NCBI RefSeq assembly: GCF_016745505.1
Contig: NZ_JAERUC010000207.1
Span: forward strand, 1-64,000
DNA length: 64,000 nt
Source of the DNA: Streptomyces silvae
Lineage (GTDB): Bacteria; Actinomycetota; Actinomycetes; Streptomycetales; Streptomycetaceae
Reading direction: 5' to 3'
Shown: piece after piece, positions 35,592 to 45,648 of the stretch
Layout: each line of letters begins with the position of its first letter
Position numbering within the stretch: position 1 is the first letter of the stretch
Made by a program: the position numbers and the translations under genes
The notes under the pieces: generated by a model
Seen by the model: only the letters and a program-made list of their open reading frames with translations
What the model was told of the DNA's origin: nothing
Database searches by the model: none

Positions 35592-36314
35592 TCAGGCGGT
35601 CCCGACCGTCACGGCGAGCGTGCCGAGCCCGCCGGAGCCCGCGCCGCGCAGGGCGATCGAGCCGAACGGGGTGCGCAGCCGCAGCCAGGCACCCGCGGTG
35701 AGCAGCGCGACGGGGAAGTCGGGTGCCGGGCGCAGGAAGCCGAGGGACTGGGCGGCATGGACGGCGCGCAGCGGGAGTTCGGTGTCCCCGACCGTCCGCG
35801 ACCAGATGTCACGGCCGATCAGGTCGCGCTCCGCGCGCGTACGCCGCTCCTCGGGCAACGCCGCATCACGGGCCCGGAATTCGGCGACCGCCTCGGTGAG
35901 GCGGTCACGCAGGTCGACGGGGTCCGGCAGCCCCGGGCGCTCCTGCCAGCCGCCGCGCGGCGGCAGCATCCCGGCCCACGGCGGTCCGGTGACGGGCGCC
36001 GGCAGGGCGCTGACACCGGGCGCTTGGTCGGACCCGTCCGTGCCGGGCGCCTCGGCCCCGTCCGTGTCGAGCGCTTCGAGGAGTTCACCGGCGGAGACCG
36101 TGACGTCGAAGTCGTGGACCCCGGAGAGGCGGACCGTGCGCACGGCGAGCACCTCGAACGACGGCGGCCTGCCGAAGACGGCCAGCGCACCGCCGCCCGC
36201 CTGGAGGCGGACGGCGGCGGCCCGGTCGTAGTGCAGCAGCCGGCCGAGGAAGGCGGCGAGATCCGCCGCCTCCCTCGCGTCGGCGAACCGCAGCGACCGC
36301 ACGGGCACTGTCAT
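35592..36314 (-). CDS. Conserved protein of unknown function
   Basis: A 240-residue cytoplasmic protein with no motif I recognise. The N-terminal part (about residues 1-85) is mixed alpha/beta with VRSLRFADAREAADLAAFLG, and a Pro-rich linker follows. The C-terminal part ends in beta-rich FPVALLTAGAWLRLRTPFGS. Its ATG overlaps the thioesterase stop (ATGA), so it is translated from the same message as that gene and ettA. No signal peptide or membrane segment is seen. Confidence 0.75.
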   Translation of the reverse strand: MTVPVRSLRFADAREAADLAAFLGRLLHYDRAAAVRLQAGGGALAVFGRPPSFEVLAVRTVRLSGVHDFDVTVSAGELLEALDTDGAEAPGTDGSDQAPGVSALPAPVTGPPWAGMLPPRGGWQERPGLPDPVDLRDRLTEAVAEFRARDAALPEERRTRAERDLIGRDIWSRTVGDTELPLRAVHAAQSLGFLRPAPDFPVALLTAGAWLRLRTPFGSIALRGAGSGGLGTLAVTVGTA

Positions 36315-36733
36315 GCGACGGCAGGCTCCTGGTCGAGGTACTCCTGGAGGAAGAGCTTCTCCTCGGCGGTGATCCGCCGGGGCCGCTCCGCCGCCAGGTC
36401 GTAGGGCACGACGACCGTCGAGGCCCGTACGTACACCTGCTCGGGGTCCTTGACCTCGTAGGCGATCGTCAGCGACGCCGCGGTGATCTTCGTGACCCAG
36501 GACTCGATGGTCACCGGCGCGTGCCGGTGGACCAGCGGGCGCACGTAGTCGATCTCGTGCCGGGCCACGACGGACCCGCCCGCGAAGGACGGCGAACCGT
36601 CCCCCGGCGCCAGCCGGAACATGAAGTCGATGCGCGCCTCCTCCAGGTAGCGGAGGAAGACCACGTTGTTCACGTGGCCGAAGGCATCCATGTCCGACCA
36701 GCGCAGCGGGCAGCTGTAGATATGACGGGCCAA
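36311..36733 (-). CDS. Acyl-CoA thioesterase (4HBT hot-dog fold)
   Basis: A 140-residue hot-dog-fold protein of the 4-hydroxybenzoyl-CoA thioesterase group, which hydrolyses acyl-CoA thioesters. The N-terminal motif WSDMDAFGHVNNVVFLRYLEEAR carries the catalytic Asp and the conserved His-Val-Asn-Asn. The start is placed at the TTG at 36731-36733 (LARHIYSCPLRW) because no ATG or GTG precedes the domain after the ettA stop; a GAGG lies about 9 bases upstream. It begins 5 bp after ettA. The natural substrate is unknown. Confidence 0.83.
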   Translation of the reverse strand: MARHIYSCPLRWSDMDAFGHVNNVVFLRYLEEARIDFMFRLAPGDGSPSFAGGSVVARHEIDYVRPLVHRHAPVTIESWVTKITAASLTIAYEVKDPEQVYVRASTVVVPYDLAAERPRRITAEEKLFLQEYLDQEPAVA

Positions 36734-36738
36734 GTCGA

Positions 36739-38403
<1,665 letters not shown>

Positions 38404-38546
38404 GAGAAACCGTCCGGCAGCAATAGAGGTGTGGGCAGATACACCCATCTTGCCTGACGTCGGTACCCGGACGGAAACCAGTCCGGCCTCCGGTACGGGC
38501 CCGGCGCCCCCGACCGGGCCGTCCGGAGCGGCCCCGGGAACGCGAA

Positions 38547-38576
38547 CGGCCCGGTACGGAGGTCCGTACCGGGCCG
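38547..38576 (-). terminator. Hairpin terminator after the thioester surface-protein gene
   Basis: CGGCCCGGTACGGA and TCCGTACCGGGCCG form a perfect 14-bp stem with a 2-base spacer, 65 bp beyond the stop of the 38641-40173 gene and before the ettA promoter region. Confidence 0.75.
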
Positions 38577-38640
38577 CTCACCGGCGCATTCGCGCAGCGC
38601 CCGTGCTCAGTCGGTCACCGCGCGGCCACTCACCGCTCGG

Positions 38641-40173
38641 TCACTCGCCGCTGTCCTGCGGCTTCTTCCGGCGGAGCAGGAAGACCGCGCCGCCGCCGAG
38701 GACGACGAGGGCGATGGCGACACCCGCGATGACCGGGGTGGCGCTGGAGCCGCCGGTCTCGGCGAGGTCACCCTCGGCACCGGTGGAGCTGGTGCCGGTG
38801 CTGGCGGGCACCGGCTCGGTGCCGGTCTGGGTCGTGATGTCGTCACCCGGGACGGGGGTGCCGGCGGTCCGGCAGTCCAGGACGCCCTTGAAGTTCTTGC
38901 TGAAGCCGCCGGGGCCGGTGATCGTGAAGTCGTACGCCTGGTCCTCGGCGACCGGGATCGTCACCGTGCGGGTCTCGCCCGCCGCGATGGTGTGCTCGGT
39001 GCCGGCCAGCTCGAAGGTGAACGCCTCGTCGCCCTTGTTGCTCGCCGTGATGTCCACGCCGCCCTTGGCGCAGTTCTTCTGCGCGGTGAGCGCGGGGACC
39101 GCGCCCTTCTCCGCCCAGGTCGCGGTCGCCGTCGCGGTGACCGTGGACTCGCTGGACCCGGCGAGGATCATGGTCTGGCTCTTGGTCAGCCCGGCGAAGA
39201 CCCGGCCGACCGGCACGGACGTGGTGGCCTGGACCGTCAGCGAGGCGGAGCCGTCCGCGGCATCCTCGGGGATGTCGAAGTAGAGGCCGGTGCCGTCGGC
39301 CGCCTCGATGACGGGCTTGCCGTCCTTGTCGGTGACCTTGACCCCGCCGGCGGCGGCGTCGGCGGGCGGGGTCACCGAGACCTGGCCCGCGTCGGTGTGC
39401 ACGGTGACCGGGCCGACCCGCTCACCGGCCTTGCCGGAGACCGCGGCGGGCTCCAGCGAGACGGACGCCTTGGGCTCCGCGACGCTCTCGGCCGTCTTCT
39501 CCAGCCAGTCGGCCAGCTTCTCCGCGTGCTCGTCCTTGGCCTCGACATCGGCCTTGTCCGAGAAGCGCCAGATCGCGACCTGGGTGCCCGCCGCCGCCGT
39601 CTTCGCGGTGAGCGGCCCGGAGCCCGCCTCACCGGCGAGCTCGGCGAGGTCGTCGACCTGCGGGTAGGAGTGCTGCAGGATCCAGCGGATCTTGCCGGCG
39701 TTCTCGTTGGCGCCGAGCGAGGTCTGGTCCCAGGGGGTCTCCAGGTACTTCGCCCGGTCCTGGGTGGGGTTGTGGATGTCGATGCAGTACGTCTTCAGCT
39801 GGCCGCCGCCCTCGACGCCCAGCTCGAACAGCCCGGCGGGCAGCTCCTGCGTCGTGGCGGGCTTGCCGTCCTCACCACCGGTACGCAGGACGGCGCTGTC
39901 GTAGGTCTTCAGCCCGTCCAGCACGGCGGTCGCCCCGCCCTGGTGCTGACCCGTCTCGTCCGCCGTCGCCGCCGTCGCACCGACGAGGGTTCCCGCGGCG
40001 ACGAGCCCGCCGACCAGGACCGAGGCGGCCGCCCTGACGAGACCGCGGCCCCTGCCGGCGCCGCCGGCAGGCCCCTGGCCGTGCCGCTTACTCCTGCTCC
40101 CGCTCCGGTTCCCTAGGAAACCCTCCGTCGCCGCCGTCGACGACGAAGTGGATGCTGAAGACACAGAAAACAC
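38641..40173 (-). CDS. Sortase-anchored thioester-domain surface protein
   Basis: A 510-residue secreted wall protein. A long signal peptide (about residues 30-72) is followed by a thioester domain: Cys130 in LKTYCIDIHNPTQDR and Gln198 in GTQVAIWRFSD are placed to form the internal Cys-Gln bond that lets such domains attach covalently to targets. A beta-rich stalk follows. The end is a class-E sortase signal: LAETG at 470-474, a membrane helix and RRKKPQDSGE. The start GTG has GGAGGGG upstream. Proteins of this kind are thought to be adhesins in Gram-positive bacteria; the partner here is unknown. It is monocistronic. Confidence 0.88.
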   Translation of the reverse strand: MFSVSSASTSSSTAATEGFLGNRSGSRSKRHGQGPAGGAGRGRGLVRAAASVLVGGLVAAGTLVGATAATADETGQHQGGATAVLDGLKTYDSAVLRTGGEDGKPATTQELPAGLFELGVEGGGQLKTYCIDIHNPTQDRAKYLETPWDQTSLGANENAGKIRWILQHSYPQVDDLAELAGEAGSGPLTAKTAAAGTQVAIWRFSDKADVEAKDEHAEKLADWLEKTAESVAEPKASVSLEPAAVSGKAGERVGPVTVHTDAGQVSVTPPADAAAGGVKVTDKDGKPVIEAADGTGLYFDIPEDAADGSASLTVQATTSVPVGRVFAGLTKSQTMILAGSSESTVTATATATWAEKGAVPALTAQKNCAKGGVDITASNKGDEAFTFELAGTEHTIAAGETRTVTIPVAEDQAYDFTITGPGGFSKNFKGVLDCRTAGTPVPGDDITTQTGTEPVPASTGTSSTGAEGDLAETGGSSATPVIAGVAIALVVLGGGAVFLLRRKKPQDSGE

Positions 40174-40255
40174 AGAATTCCCCTCCGGGCGAGACCTTCA
40201 CGCTTGATGCGCGTGTGGGAGGTGTCTCGCCAGCAAACTCAAGTGCCGCATGAGT

Positions 40256-40296
40256 ACGGGGGAATCGTATGGAGCGAGCGAAGGGGATTCCCCCGT
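40256..40296 (-). terminator. Hairpin terminator after ssbB
   Basis: ACGGGGGAATC (40256-40266) pairs perfectly with GATTCCCCCGT (40286-40296) around a 19-base loop, 66 bp past the ssb stop on the minus strand. Confidence 0.7.
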
Positions 40297-40361
40297 CATG
40301 CCATCAGATAAGCATTCCGACTCGTAATCGTTACAGCCCTGTTCGGCGCGCCCCCTCCTCT

Positions 40362-40787
40362 TCAGGACACCGATGCCATTTCCGTGGCCGGTTTCTGACG
40401 ATGCGTAGGCGCGGTCAAGGTGGGATCGGCTCTGACCACCCGCCGGAACGCCGCCGTTCCCCTGGTCAGGTCGTGTCCCACCGCCACGGCCTCGACGTCC
40501 ACGGAGGTCTTCCACACCCCGTCCCGCTCCTCCTCGCGCACTTTCAGACGGCCGTGCACGACGAGCGGCTCCCCCACCGAGACCGAACCGGCGAGATTCG
40601 TCGCAAGGGTCCGCCGTGCCCACACCGTGTAGAAACTGGTGCGGCCGTCCGCCCAGATCTGCTGCTCCCGGTCCCATCGCCGGGGCGTCACCGCCATACG
40701 GAATCTCGCCGTCGGCCCGGTCGCCGCGTCCCGGAAGTCCACTGCGGTCGCGGCGTTTCCCACCAGCGTCACCAAGGTCTCGTTCAT
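40362..40787 (-). CDS. ssbB: Single-stranded DNA-binding protein paralogue (SsbB type)
   Basis: A 141-residue OB-fold protein: NETLVTLVGNAATAVDFRD, then RFRMAVTPRRWDREQQIWAD, then LVVHGRLKVREEERDGV. It lacks the acidic C-terminal tail (DDDIPF type) that standard SSB uses to recruit partners and ends in PATEMASVS instead. In Streptomyces the tail-less SsbB is linked to chromosome segregation during sporulation. A purine-rich GGGGGGACG sits upstream of the ATG. The dynBA genes lie directly upstream on the same strand, though 126 bp separate them. Confidence 0.88.
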   Translation of the reverse strand: MNETLVTLVGNAATAVDFRDAATGPTARFRMAVTPRRWDREQQIWADGRTSFYTVWARRTLATNLAGSVSVGEPLVVHGRLKVREEERDGVWKTSVDVEAVAVGHDLTRGTAAFRRVVRADPTLTAPTHRQKPATEMASVS

Positions 40788-40809
40788 TTTTACGTCCCCC
40801 CGATTCCTG

Positions 40810-40862
40810 CGTCTGTCCGTGCGTCCGGCTGGACGTCCGTCCGGCTGTACGTCCGTCCGATC
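40810..40862. repeat. Short tandem GTCCGTCCGGCTG repeats
   Basis: Three to four imperfect copies of a 16-bp unit of the type GGCTGTACGTCCGTCC lie between dynB and ssbB, just upstream of the ssbB ribosome-binding site on the minus strand. Confidence 0.6.
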
Positions 40863-40913
40863 CGCTGCACACCATGCTGGACCGGAACCAGGAATCCCGT
40901 GGGGGCCTGTGGA

Positions 40914-42932
40914 TTACCCGCCGGTTGTGGACAACTCCGTCACCGCCACGTACCGCTCCCGCACCTCGCGGTAGCGCGCCAGCTCCGCGGCGACGGGGTC
41001 GAGGACCCTGACCCTGCCGCACCCGGCGGCGGCCTCGCGGAGCCTCCGTTCCGCCTCCTGCCCGTACCGGCGGGCGGGTCCCCGCGCCGCGGCCGCGCAG
41101 GACCACTCGACGAGCGGCCCGCCGACCACACCGGCCAGCATGAGCAGGGCCGGGGTGAGCAGGCCCGGTTCGAGTACGCCGATGATCTGGCCGAGCAGCC
41201 ACAGGCCGCCGAAGATCTGGAGCAGCGTCATCGAGGCCTGCGCGAGCACGGCCGCGGGCCACCACGCCGGGCGCGGCGGCCTGGACCCACGGCCGCCCGG
41301 GGTCCCGCCGGCGGGCGTGGACGTCCTGCCCGGGGAGCCCGATCCACGCCGGCCCGCACCCGTCGCCGTACCGACGCCGCCCGAACCCTTCGCATCCGGA
41401 CCCTGTGCGCCCTCGTCCTCGGATCCCCGTGCGCCCCGGCCCTTACCCCCGGGGCCGACCCGGGCGGATCCCGTGTCCGCGTTGCTGCCGCGCCCCCGGC
41501 CACCGGCGCCCGCCTGCGCGTTCCGCGACAGCTCGTCCAGCGCCTCGGGGAGCCCCTTCGCCCCGTTCACGGCCGTCTCACGCACCGCCTGCGCCCATGG
41601 CGCGGGCAGCCCGTCCACCGCGTCGTCCGCCAGCTTCCGTACGGCCTGCTCCACCCGCTGCCGGGCGGTGAGCTCCTCCTCGGGCGGTGCGAGCACCTGC
41701 GCCATCAGGTCGAGGCCGCCGCCCAGCTGCCGGGTGGACTCGTACCAGCGCCACAGCCGCAGCCAGGGCGTCCCGCAGGCCCGCCCGGCGTTCCTGCGCC
41801 ACTCGCGCTCCGCCGCCTGTCCGGCCGCCGCCGCGCCCACGGCTTCCGCGAGCCGGTCCGTGAACTGCTCGCGGGCCCGCTCGCCGAGCCCCGGCCGCCC
41901 CTCGGCGACGTACACCGGACGGAGCCGCGCCGCGGCCGCGTCCACGTCGGCCGAGAGCCTGCGCGCCGCCGCCGTACGGTCCTGGACGAACGTGCCGAGC
42001 ACCTCGCGCAGATCGCCCACCCCGGCCCCGGTGAGCGCGGACAGGGACATGACGGTGGCGCCGGGCTCCCCGTGCTCCCCCACCGCCATGCCGTCCTCGT
42101 CGAGCAGCCTGCGCAGGTCGTCGAGGACCAGGTCGGCGGCCTCCGCGGAGAGCCGGTCGATCTGGTTGAGCACGACGAAGGAGATCTCGGCGTGCCCGGC
42201 GAGCGGCCGCAGATAGCGTTCGTGGAGGGCCGCGTCGGCGTACTTCTCCGGGTCGACGACCCAGATCACGGCGTCGACCAGGGCCAGCACCCGGTCCACC
42301 TGCTCCCGGTGGCCGGTCGCCGCCGAGTCGTGGTCGGGCAGGTCCACCAGGACGAGCCCCTGGAGGGCCTCGTCGGTGGCCGTGCCGCCCTGCACGGGCC
42401 TGCGCCGGAGCCGGCCGGGGATGGCCAGCCGGTCGAGCAGTCCGGCGGCGCCGTCGGTCCAGCTGCAGGCGATCGGGGCCGAGGTGGTCGGCCTGCGCAG
42501 CCCGGTGTCGGAGATCTGGACGCCCGCGAGCGCGTTGAAGAGGGTGGACTTCCCGCTGCCGGTGGCGCCCGCGATGGCGACGACCGTGTGCCGGGAGGAG
42601 AGCCGCTGACGGGCCGACGCCTCGTCGAGCACCCGGCCCGCCTCGGCGAGGGTGTCCCCGTCGAGCCGGGCGCGGGAGAGCCCGACCAGTTCGCGCAGCG
42701 CGTCCAGCCGCGGCCGCAGGGGGCTGCCGGGCAGTCCGTACGCCTCGACCTGGGGCCCCGGTTCGTCCTCCTGCGGGGTCCGTGCGGCCTCCGCGTCCTC
42801 CTGGGCGGCCTCGGCGGCGCGGCGCGCGATGAGCCCGTCGTCCCAGCGCCGTCCGTCGTCCCCCGGGGCGTCCTTGGCGCCTTCGGGCTCTCCCTGCCCG
42901 TGGTCCCGGCCCTGGTCAGTGACGGCAGTCAT
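40914..42932 (-). CDS. dynB: Dynamin-like GTPase with C-terminal membrane anchor
   Basis: A 672-residue GTPase. An acidic N-terminus precedes the G domain (about residues 75-290): P-loop AGATGSGKSTLF, switch RRPTTSAPIA, DLPDHDS at G3 and VVLNQIDRL at G4. A helical region follows, then a Gly/Arg/Ser-rich linker (about 450-530) and two membrane helices close to the C-terminus (about 550-605). Streptomyces carries a two-gene dynamin operon, dynAB, whose products stabilise sporulation FtsZ rings, DynB being the membrane-anchored partner. The ATG overlaps the dynA stop by 4 bp. The symbol is given from layout and position next to ssbB. Confidence 0.8.
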   Translation of the reverse strand: MTAVTDQGRDHGQGEPEGAKDAPGDDGRRWDDGLIARRAAEAAQEDAEAARTPQEDEPGPQVEAYGLPGSPLRPRLDALRELVGLSRARLDGDTLAEAGRVLDEASARQRLSSRHTVVAIAGATGSGKSTLFNALAGVQISDTGLRRPTTSAPIACSWTDGAAGLLDRLAIPGRLRRRPVQGGTATDEALQGLVLVDLPDHDSAATGHREQVDRVLALVDAVIWVVDPEKYADAALHERYLRPLAGHAEISFVVLNQIDRLSAEAADLVLDDLRRLLDEDGMAVGEHGEPGATVMSLSALTGAGVGDLREVLGTFVQDRTAAARRLSADVDAAAARLRPVYVAEGRPGLGERAREQFTDRLAEAVGAAAAGQAAEREWRRNAGRACGTPWLRLWRWYESTRQLGGGLDLMAQVLAPPEEELTARQRVEQAVRKLADDAVDGLPAPWAQAVRETAVNGAKGLPEALDELSRNAQAGAGGRGRGSNADTGSARVGPGGKGRGARGSEDEGAQGPDAKGSGGVGTATGAGRRGSGSPGRTSTPAGGTPGGRGSRPPRPAWWPAAVLAQASMTLLQIFGGLWLLGQIIGVLEPGLLTPALLMLAGVVGGPLVEWSCAAAARGPARRYGQEAERRLREAAAGCGRVRVLDPVAAELARYREVRERYVAVTELSTTGG

Positions 42933-44569
42933 CGCTGCCACCTCTCCTTCTGCAGTACGGACAGCGCGGCGATGAGTTCGGCCTGCGGCTCGGGAGCGAC
43001 GTCGAGCGCGTCCAGCGGGGCGAGCCGCCGGTCGCGCTCGCCGTGCAGGACCCGGTCCAGGCAGTCGGTGAGCAGTGCCCCGCCTTTGTCGCGGAGGCGC
43101 AGCGCCCCCTGGGCGCCGATCCGTTCGGCGAGCTGTTCCCCGGCGCCCCTGGCGCGGCGCCCCCCGAGGAGGGCGGCGGCCAGCAGCGCCGCGACCGTCT
43201 CGGCGTCGGGAGCGGCACTGCGGTCGAGCAGCCGGGCCTCTTCCTCGGCCAGTTCCTCCAGGACCCGCCGCCAGCGGCGTACGGCCATCCCGATGCGGCC
43301 CTGGATGTCCTCGGCGGGACCCCACCCGCCGGCTTCCCGGCCCGCGTCCTCGAACCGGAAGTCGCCGGCGGCGGGGTCGCGCTGCCAGGTCGTACGGATC
43401 TGCTCGTCGGAGGCCGCCACGGTGCACTGGAGCAGGGCCGCGAGGCTCTCCACGAGTGCGTCCAGCAGTTCGCCCGCGGTGCTGTAGAGCGGATAGCCGC
43501 GCCACCGGGTGCGGGCGCCGCCGGCGAGCACCGCGCCGTCCCTGAGCCGCCGCCGTACGCGCGCCAGCTCCTTTCCGTACGCCTCCTCGACCACACCGGT
43601 CAGCCGTACGGCCGCGGCGTACTGCGCGGCGACGGCCCCGGCGAGTTCGGGCATCCGTACGTTGAGCGAGTCGATGACCCCGGACGCCGTGCGTCCCACG
43701 GCCTGCTGACGGGCCGCCGGGTCGTGCGCCCGGTGGGTGAGCCAGGCGCGCAGGGGCGCGACGGCGGTGGTGGGCAGCAGCCCGCTGCCGCCGCCCGCGG
43801 ACTCGGGCAGCTCCGGGATGGTGAAGCGGGGCACGTCGCCGAGGCCGGCCCGGGTGAGCAGGGCGGCGTACTGCCGGGACACCTCGGCGATCACCTGGTG
43901 GGGCACCCGGTCCAGGACGGTGACCAGGGAGGCGTCGTACTCCTTGGCGGTACGCAGCAGATGCCACGGCACCGCGTCCGCGTACCGGGACGCGGTGGTC
44001 ACCATGACCCACACGTCGGCGGCGCAGATGAGTTCGGCGGCCAGGACCCGGTTCCGTACGACGAGGGAGTCGATGTCGGGGGCGTCCAGGAGCGCGAGCC
44101 CCCGGGGCAGGGTCGCCGCGGTCTCGACGCGGAGGACGGTGTCGTCGCGGTCCCCGTCGCCGAGGTGGTCCAGCCCGTCCGGGTCGGGGACCTGACCCGG
44201 AGGCAGCCACACCCGGGTCAGCTGCGGCAGCACCCGCACCCCGGCGAACCAGTGGTGGTCGTCCGGGTGGCAGACGAGCACGGGGGTCCGCGTCGTCGGG
44301 CGCAGCACACCGGCCTCACTGACCCGGCAACCCACCAGGGAGTTGACCAGCGTCGACTTGCCCGCGCCGGTGGAACCGCCGATCACCGCGAGCAGCGGCG
44401 CCTCGGGATCCTTGAGCCGGGGTACGAGGTAGTCGTCGAGCTGGGCGAGCAGTTCGGTCCGCGTCTGCCGGGCGCGCGGGGCGCCCGGCAGCGGAAGTGG
44501 AAGACGCACGGCAGCGACACGGTCGCGCAGGGCGGAAAGTGCGTCGATGAGCTGGGGCCGTACATCCAT
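42929..44569 (-). CDS. dynA: Dynamin-like GTPase
   Basis: A 546-residue GTPase without membrane helices. The P-loop is VIGGSTGAGKSTLVNSL, the switch VLRPTTRTPVLV, and G3 reads LLDAPDIDS with no glycine. The usual G4 NKxD is replaced by TVLDRVP. A long helical region follows. It forms an operon with dynB (4-bp overlap) as in the Streptomyces dynAB pair that supports Z-ring stability during sporulation. The ATG at 44569 is chosen as the first in-frame ATG; a GTG three codons earlier (44578) is equally possible and neither has a clear ribosome-binding site. Confidence 0.8.
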   Translation of the reverse strand: MDVRPQLIDALSALRDRVAAVRLPLPLPGAPRARQTRTELLAQLDDYLVPRLKDPEAPLLAVIGGSTGAGKSTLVNSLVGCRVSEAGVLRPTTRTPVLVCHPDDHHWFAGVRVLPQLTRVWLPPGQVPDPDGLDHLGDGDRDDTVLRVETAATLPRGLALLDAPDIDSLVVRNRVLAAELICAADVWVMVTTASRYADAVPWHLLRTAKEYDASLVTVLDRVPHQVIAEVSRQYAALLTRAGLGDVPRFTIPELPESAGGGSGLLPTTAVAPLRAWLTHRAHDPAARQQAVGRTASGVIDSLNVRMPELAGAVAAQYAAAVRLTGVVEEAYGKELARVRRRLRDGAVLAGGARTRWRGYPLYSTAGELLDALVESLAALLQCTVAASDEQIRTTWQRDPAAGDFRFEDAGREAGGWGPAEDIQGRIGMAVRRWRRVLEELAEEEARLLDRSAAPDAETVAALLAAALLGGRRARGAGEQLAERIGAQGALRLRDKGGALLTDCLDRVLHGERDRRLAPLDALDVAPEPQAELIAALSVLQKERWQR

Positions 44570-44887
44570 GGTTACCACATGTGAAGAATGCCCAATTTTG
44601 ACGCCTTTTTGAAGCGTATAGGCCCCTCTGCGCGGCGGATCCATCCCCGGGGACAGAGGGGACGAGTGGGGCGCAGGCATAACGAGTGCACAACACCCGG
44701 GGCGTGAGGCGCCAAAAGCGGTGCATGAATCGCACCTACCTGCGATTATCGGTTCGCTTCACCGAACCTCCACATCGTGCCACGCAGGTGAAGCAACCGG
44801 GACGAGGCGATCTGAGCCCTATCCTTGTCCCCGCAAGGTCACGGATGGCTTGAACCAGCGCCTTCCGGGGCACCAGGCCGACACCCG
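44570..44887. other. Divergent intergenic region, dynA / tRNA-Arg
   Basis: 318 bp without a supported gene. Minus-strand TATACG near 44620 could be a -10 element for dynA. Two inverted repeats lie close together: AATCGCA/TGCGATT (44728-44747, 6-base spacer) and GGTTCG/CGAACC (44751-44768). They could be regulator sites or chance. Confidence 0.35.
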
Positions 44888-44960
44888 GCCCCCGTAGCTC
44901 AGTGGATAGAGCAGGCGCCTTCTAAGCGCTTGGCCGCAGGTTCGAGTCCTGCCGGGGGCG
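44888..44960 (+). tRNA. tRNA-Arg (anticodon TCT)
   Basis: A complete 73-nt cloverleaf. The acceptor GCCCCCG pairs with CGGGGGC, the D arm has GCTCAGTGGATAGAGC, the anticodon loop CTTCTAA reads TCT (Arg, AGA codons), and the T arm is GCAGGTTCGAGTCCTGC. The CCA end is not encoded. AGA is a rare codon in such GC-rich genomes. No integrase or repeated 3' end was found next to it. Confidence 0.95.
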
Positions 44961-44979
44961 CTCAGCCCGCACAGCGTGA

Positions 44980-45005
44980 GGCCCTCCCTCGGGAGGGCCC
45001 TTTTT
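44980..45005 (+). terminator. Rho-independent terminator after tRNA-Arg
   Basis: GGCCCTCCC-TC-GGGAGGGCC followed by CTTTTT, 20 bp after the tRNA: a classical intrinsic terminator with a U-run. Confidence 0.9.
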
Positions 45006-45216
45006 GCGGGTCAGCACGTGGGGCGGCACGCGGGTCGACATGCGGGTCACCGCACCGTAACGAGGGCGGCGTAGCGAACGCGTAAGCGCCGGGCCGGCCT
45101 CGCTCGGCTGCGAGGGCGGTCCGGCACGGTCCGGTCTTCCGAGTGCCGGGGGCGCGCGGCGTGATTACGTCCGCCGGCGGACCCCGGGACTCCTTGCTCC
45201 TGGGACGATCAGCGAT

Positions 45217-45648
45217 TCACTTCTTCACGGGCGGGCAGGTGCCCGTGTCCTCGCCGATGGAGTTGATCTCGGCGTTGGAGCGGGAGTCCTCCGCGTAGTT
45301 GATCTGGTCCGTGCACTTGGTGTCCGGGTCCTTCGGCGTACCCGCCGCCTCACCGGCCTTCTGCACCGGCGGGCACGTCCCCGTGTCCTCACCGATGGAG
45401 TTGATCTCGGCGTTCGACCGCGAGTCACCCGCGTAGTTGATCTGATCCGTGCACTTCGCGTCGGACTTCGCGGGCGTGTCGGACGACTTGCCCTCCACCG
45501 TGCCGGACTCCGCGGTGTTCGAGGTCGTCACCGATGAGCTGCTCGCAGAGGAGGACGCGTTGTCGCCACCGTCGTTGTTGCACGCCGTCAGCGCCAGGCC
45601 GAGGGCCACGGCGGTCATGGTCAGTACCGAGATCTTCCGAGTGCGCAT
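45217..45648 (-). CDS. Small lipoprotein with duplicated two-cysteine module
   Basis: A 143-residue lipoprotein. The signal peptide ends in LALTACNN (lipidated Cys23), followed by a Ser/Thr/Asn-rich spacer. Residues 65-95 and 111-141 are nearly identical 31-residue modules that begin KCTDQINYA and end GEDTGTCPPV; only one position differs (Gly/Glu). Each holds two cysteines, so each probably closes one disulphide. I do not recognise a function. The gene is alone, with a ribosome-binding-like GGAAAG upstream. Confidence 0.8.
   Translation of the reverse strand: MRTRKISVLTMTAVALGLALTACNNDGGDNASSSASSSSVTTSNTAESGTVEGKSSDTPAKSDAKCTDQINYAGDSRSNAEINSIGEDTGTCPPVQKAGEAAGTPKDPDTKCTDQINYAEDSRSNAEINSIGEDTGTCPPVKK
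45226..45456. repeat. Duplicated 93-bp segment, period 138 bp
   Basis: Copies at 45226-45318 and 45364-45456 encode the two near-identical modules of the lipoprotein. Protein identity is 30 of 31 while many third positions differ, so the copies are not brand new. Confidence 0.8.

Noticed and set aside
40914..44210. Single 1098-residue open frame on the minus strand joining both dynamin genes
   Set aside because: Only its second half is dynB. The first half is a shifted reading of dynA, whose own frame carries the P-loop and runs separately with a 4-bp overlap.
44888..45216. tRNA-Arg as an attachment site of an integrated element
   Set aside because: No integrase, no repeat of the tRNA 3' end downstream, and the neighbours are ordinary core-type genes of normal composition.
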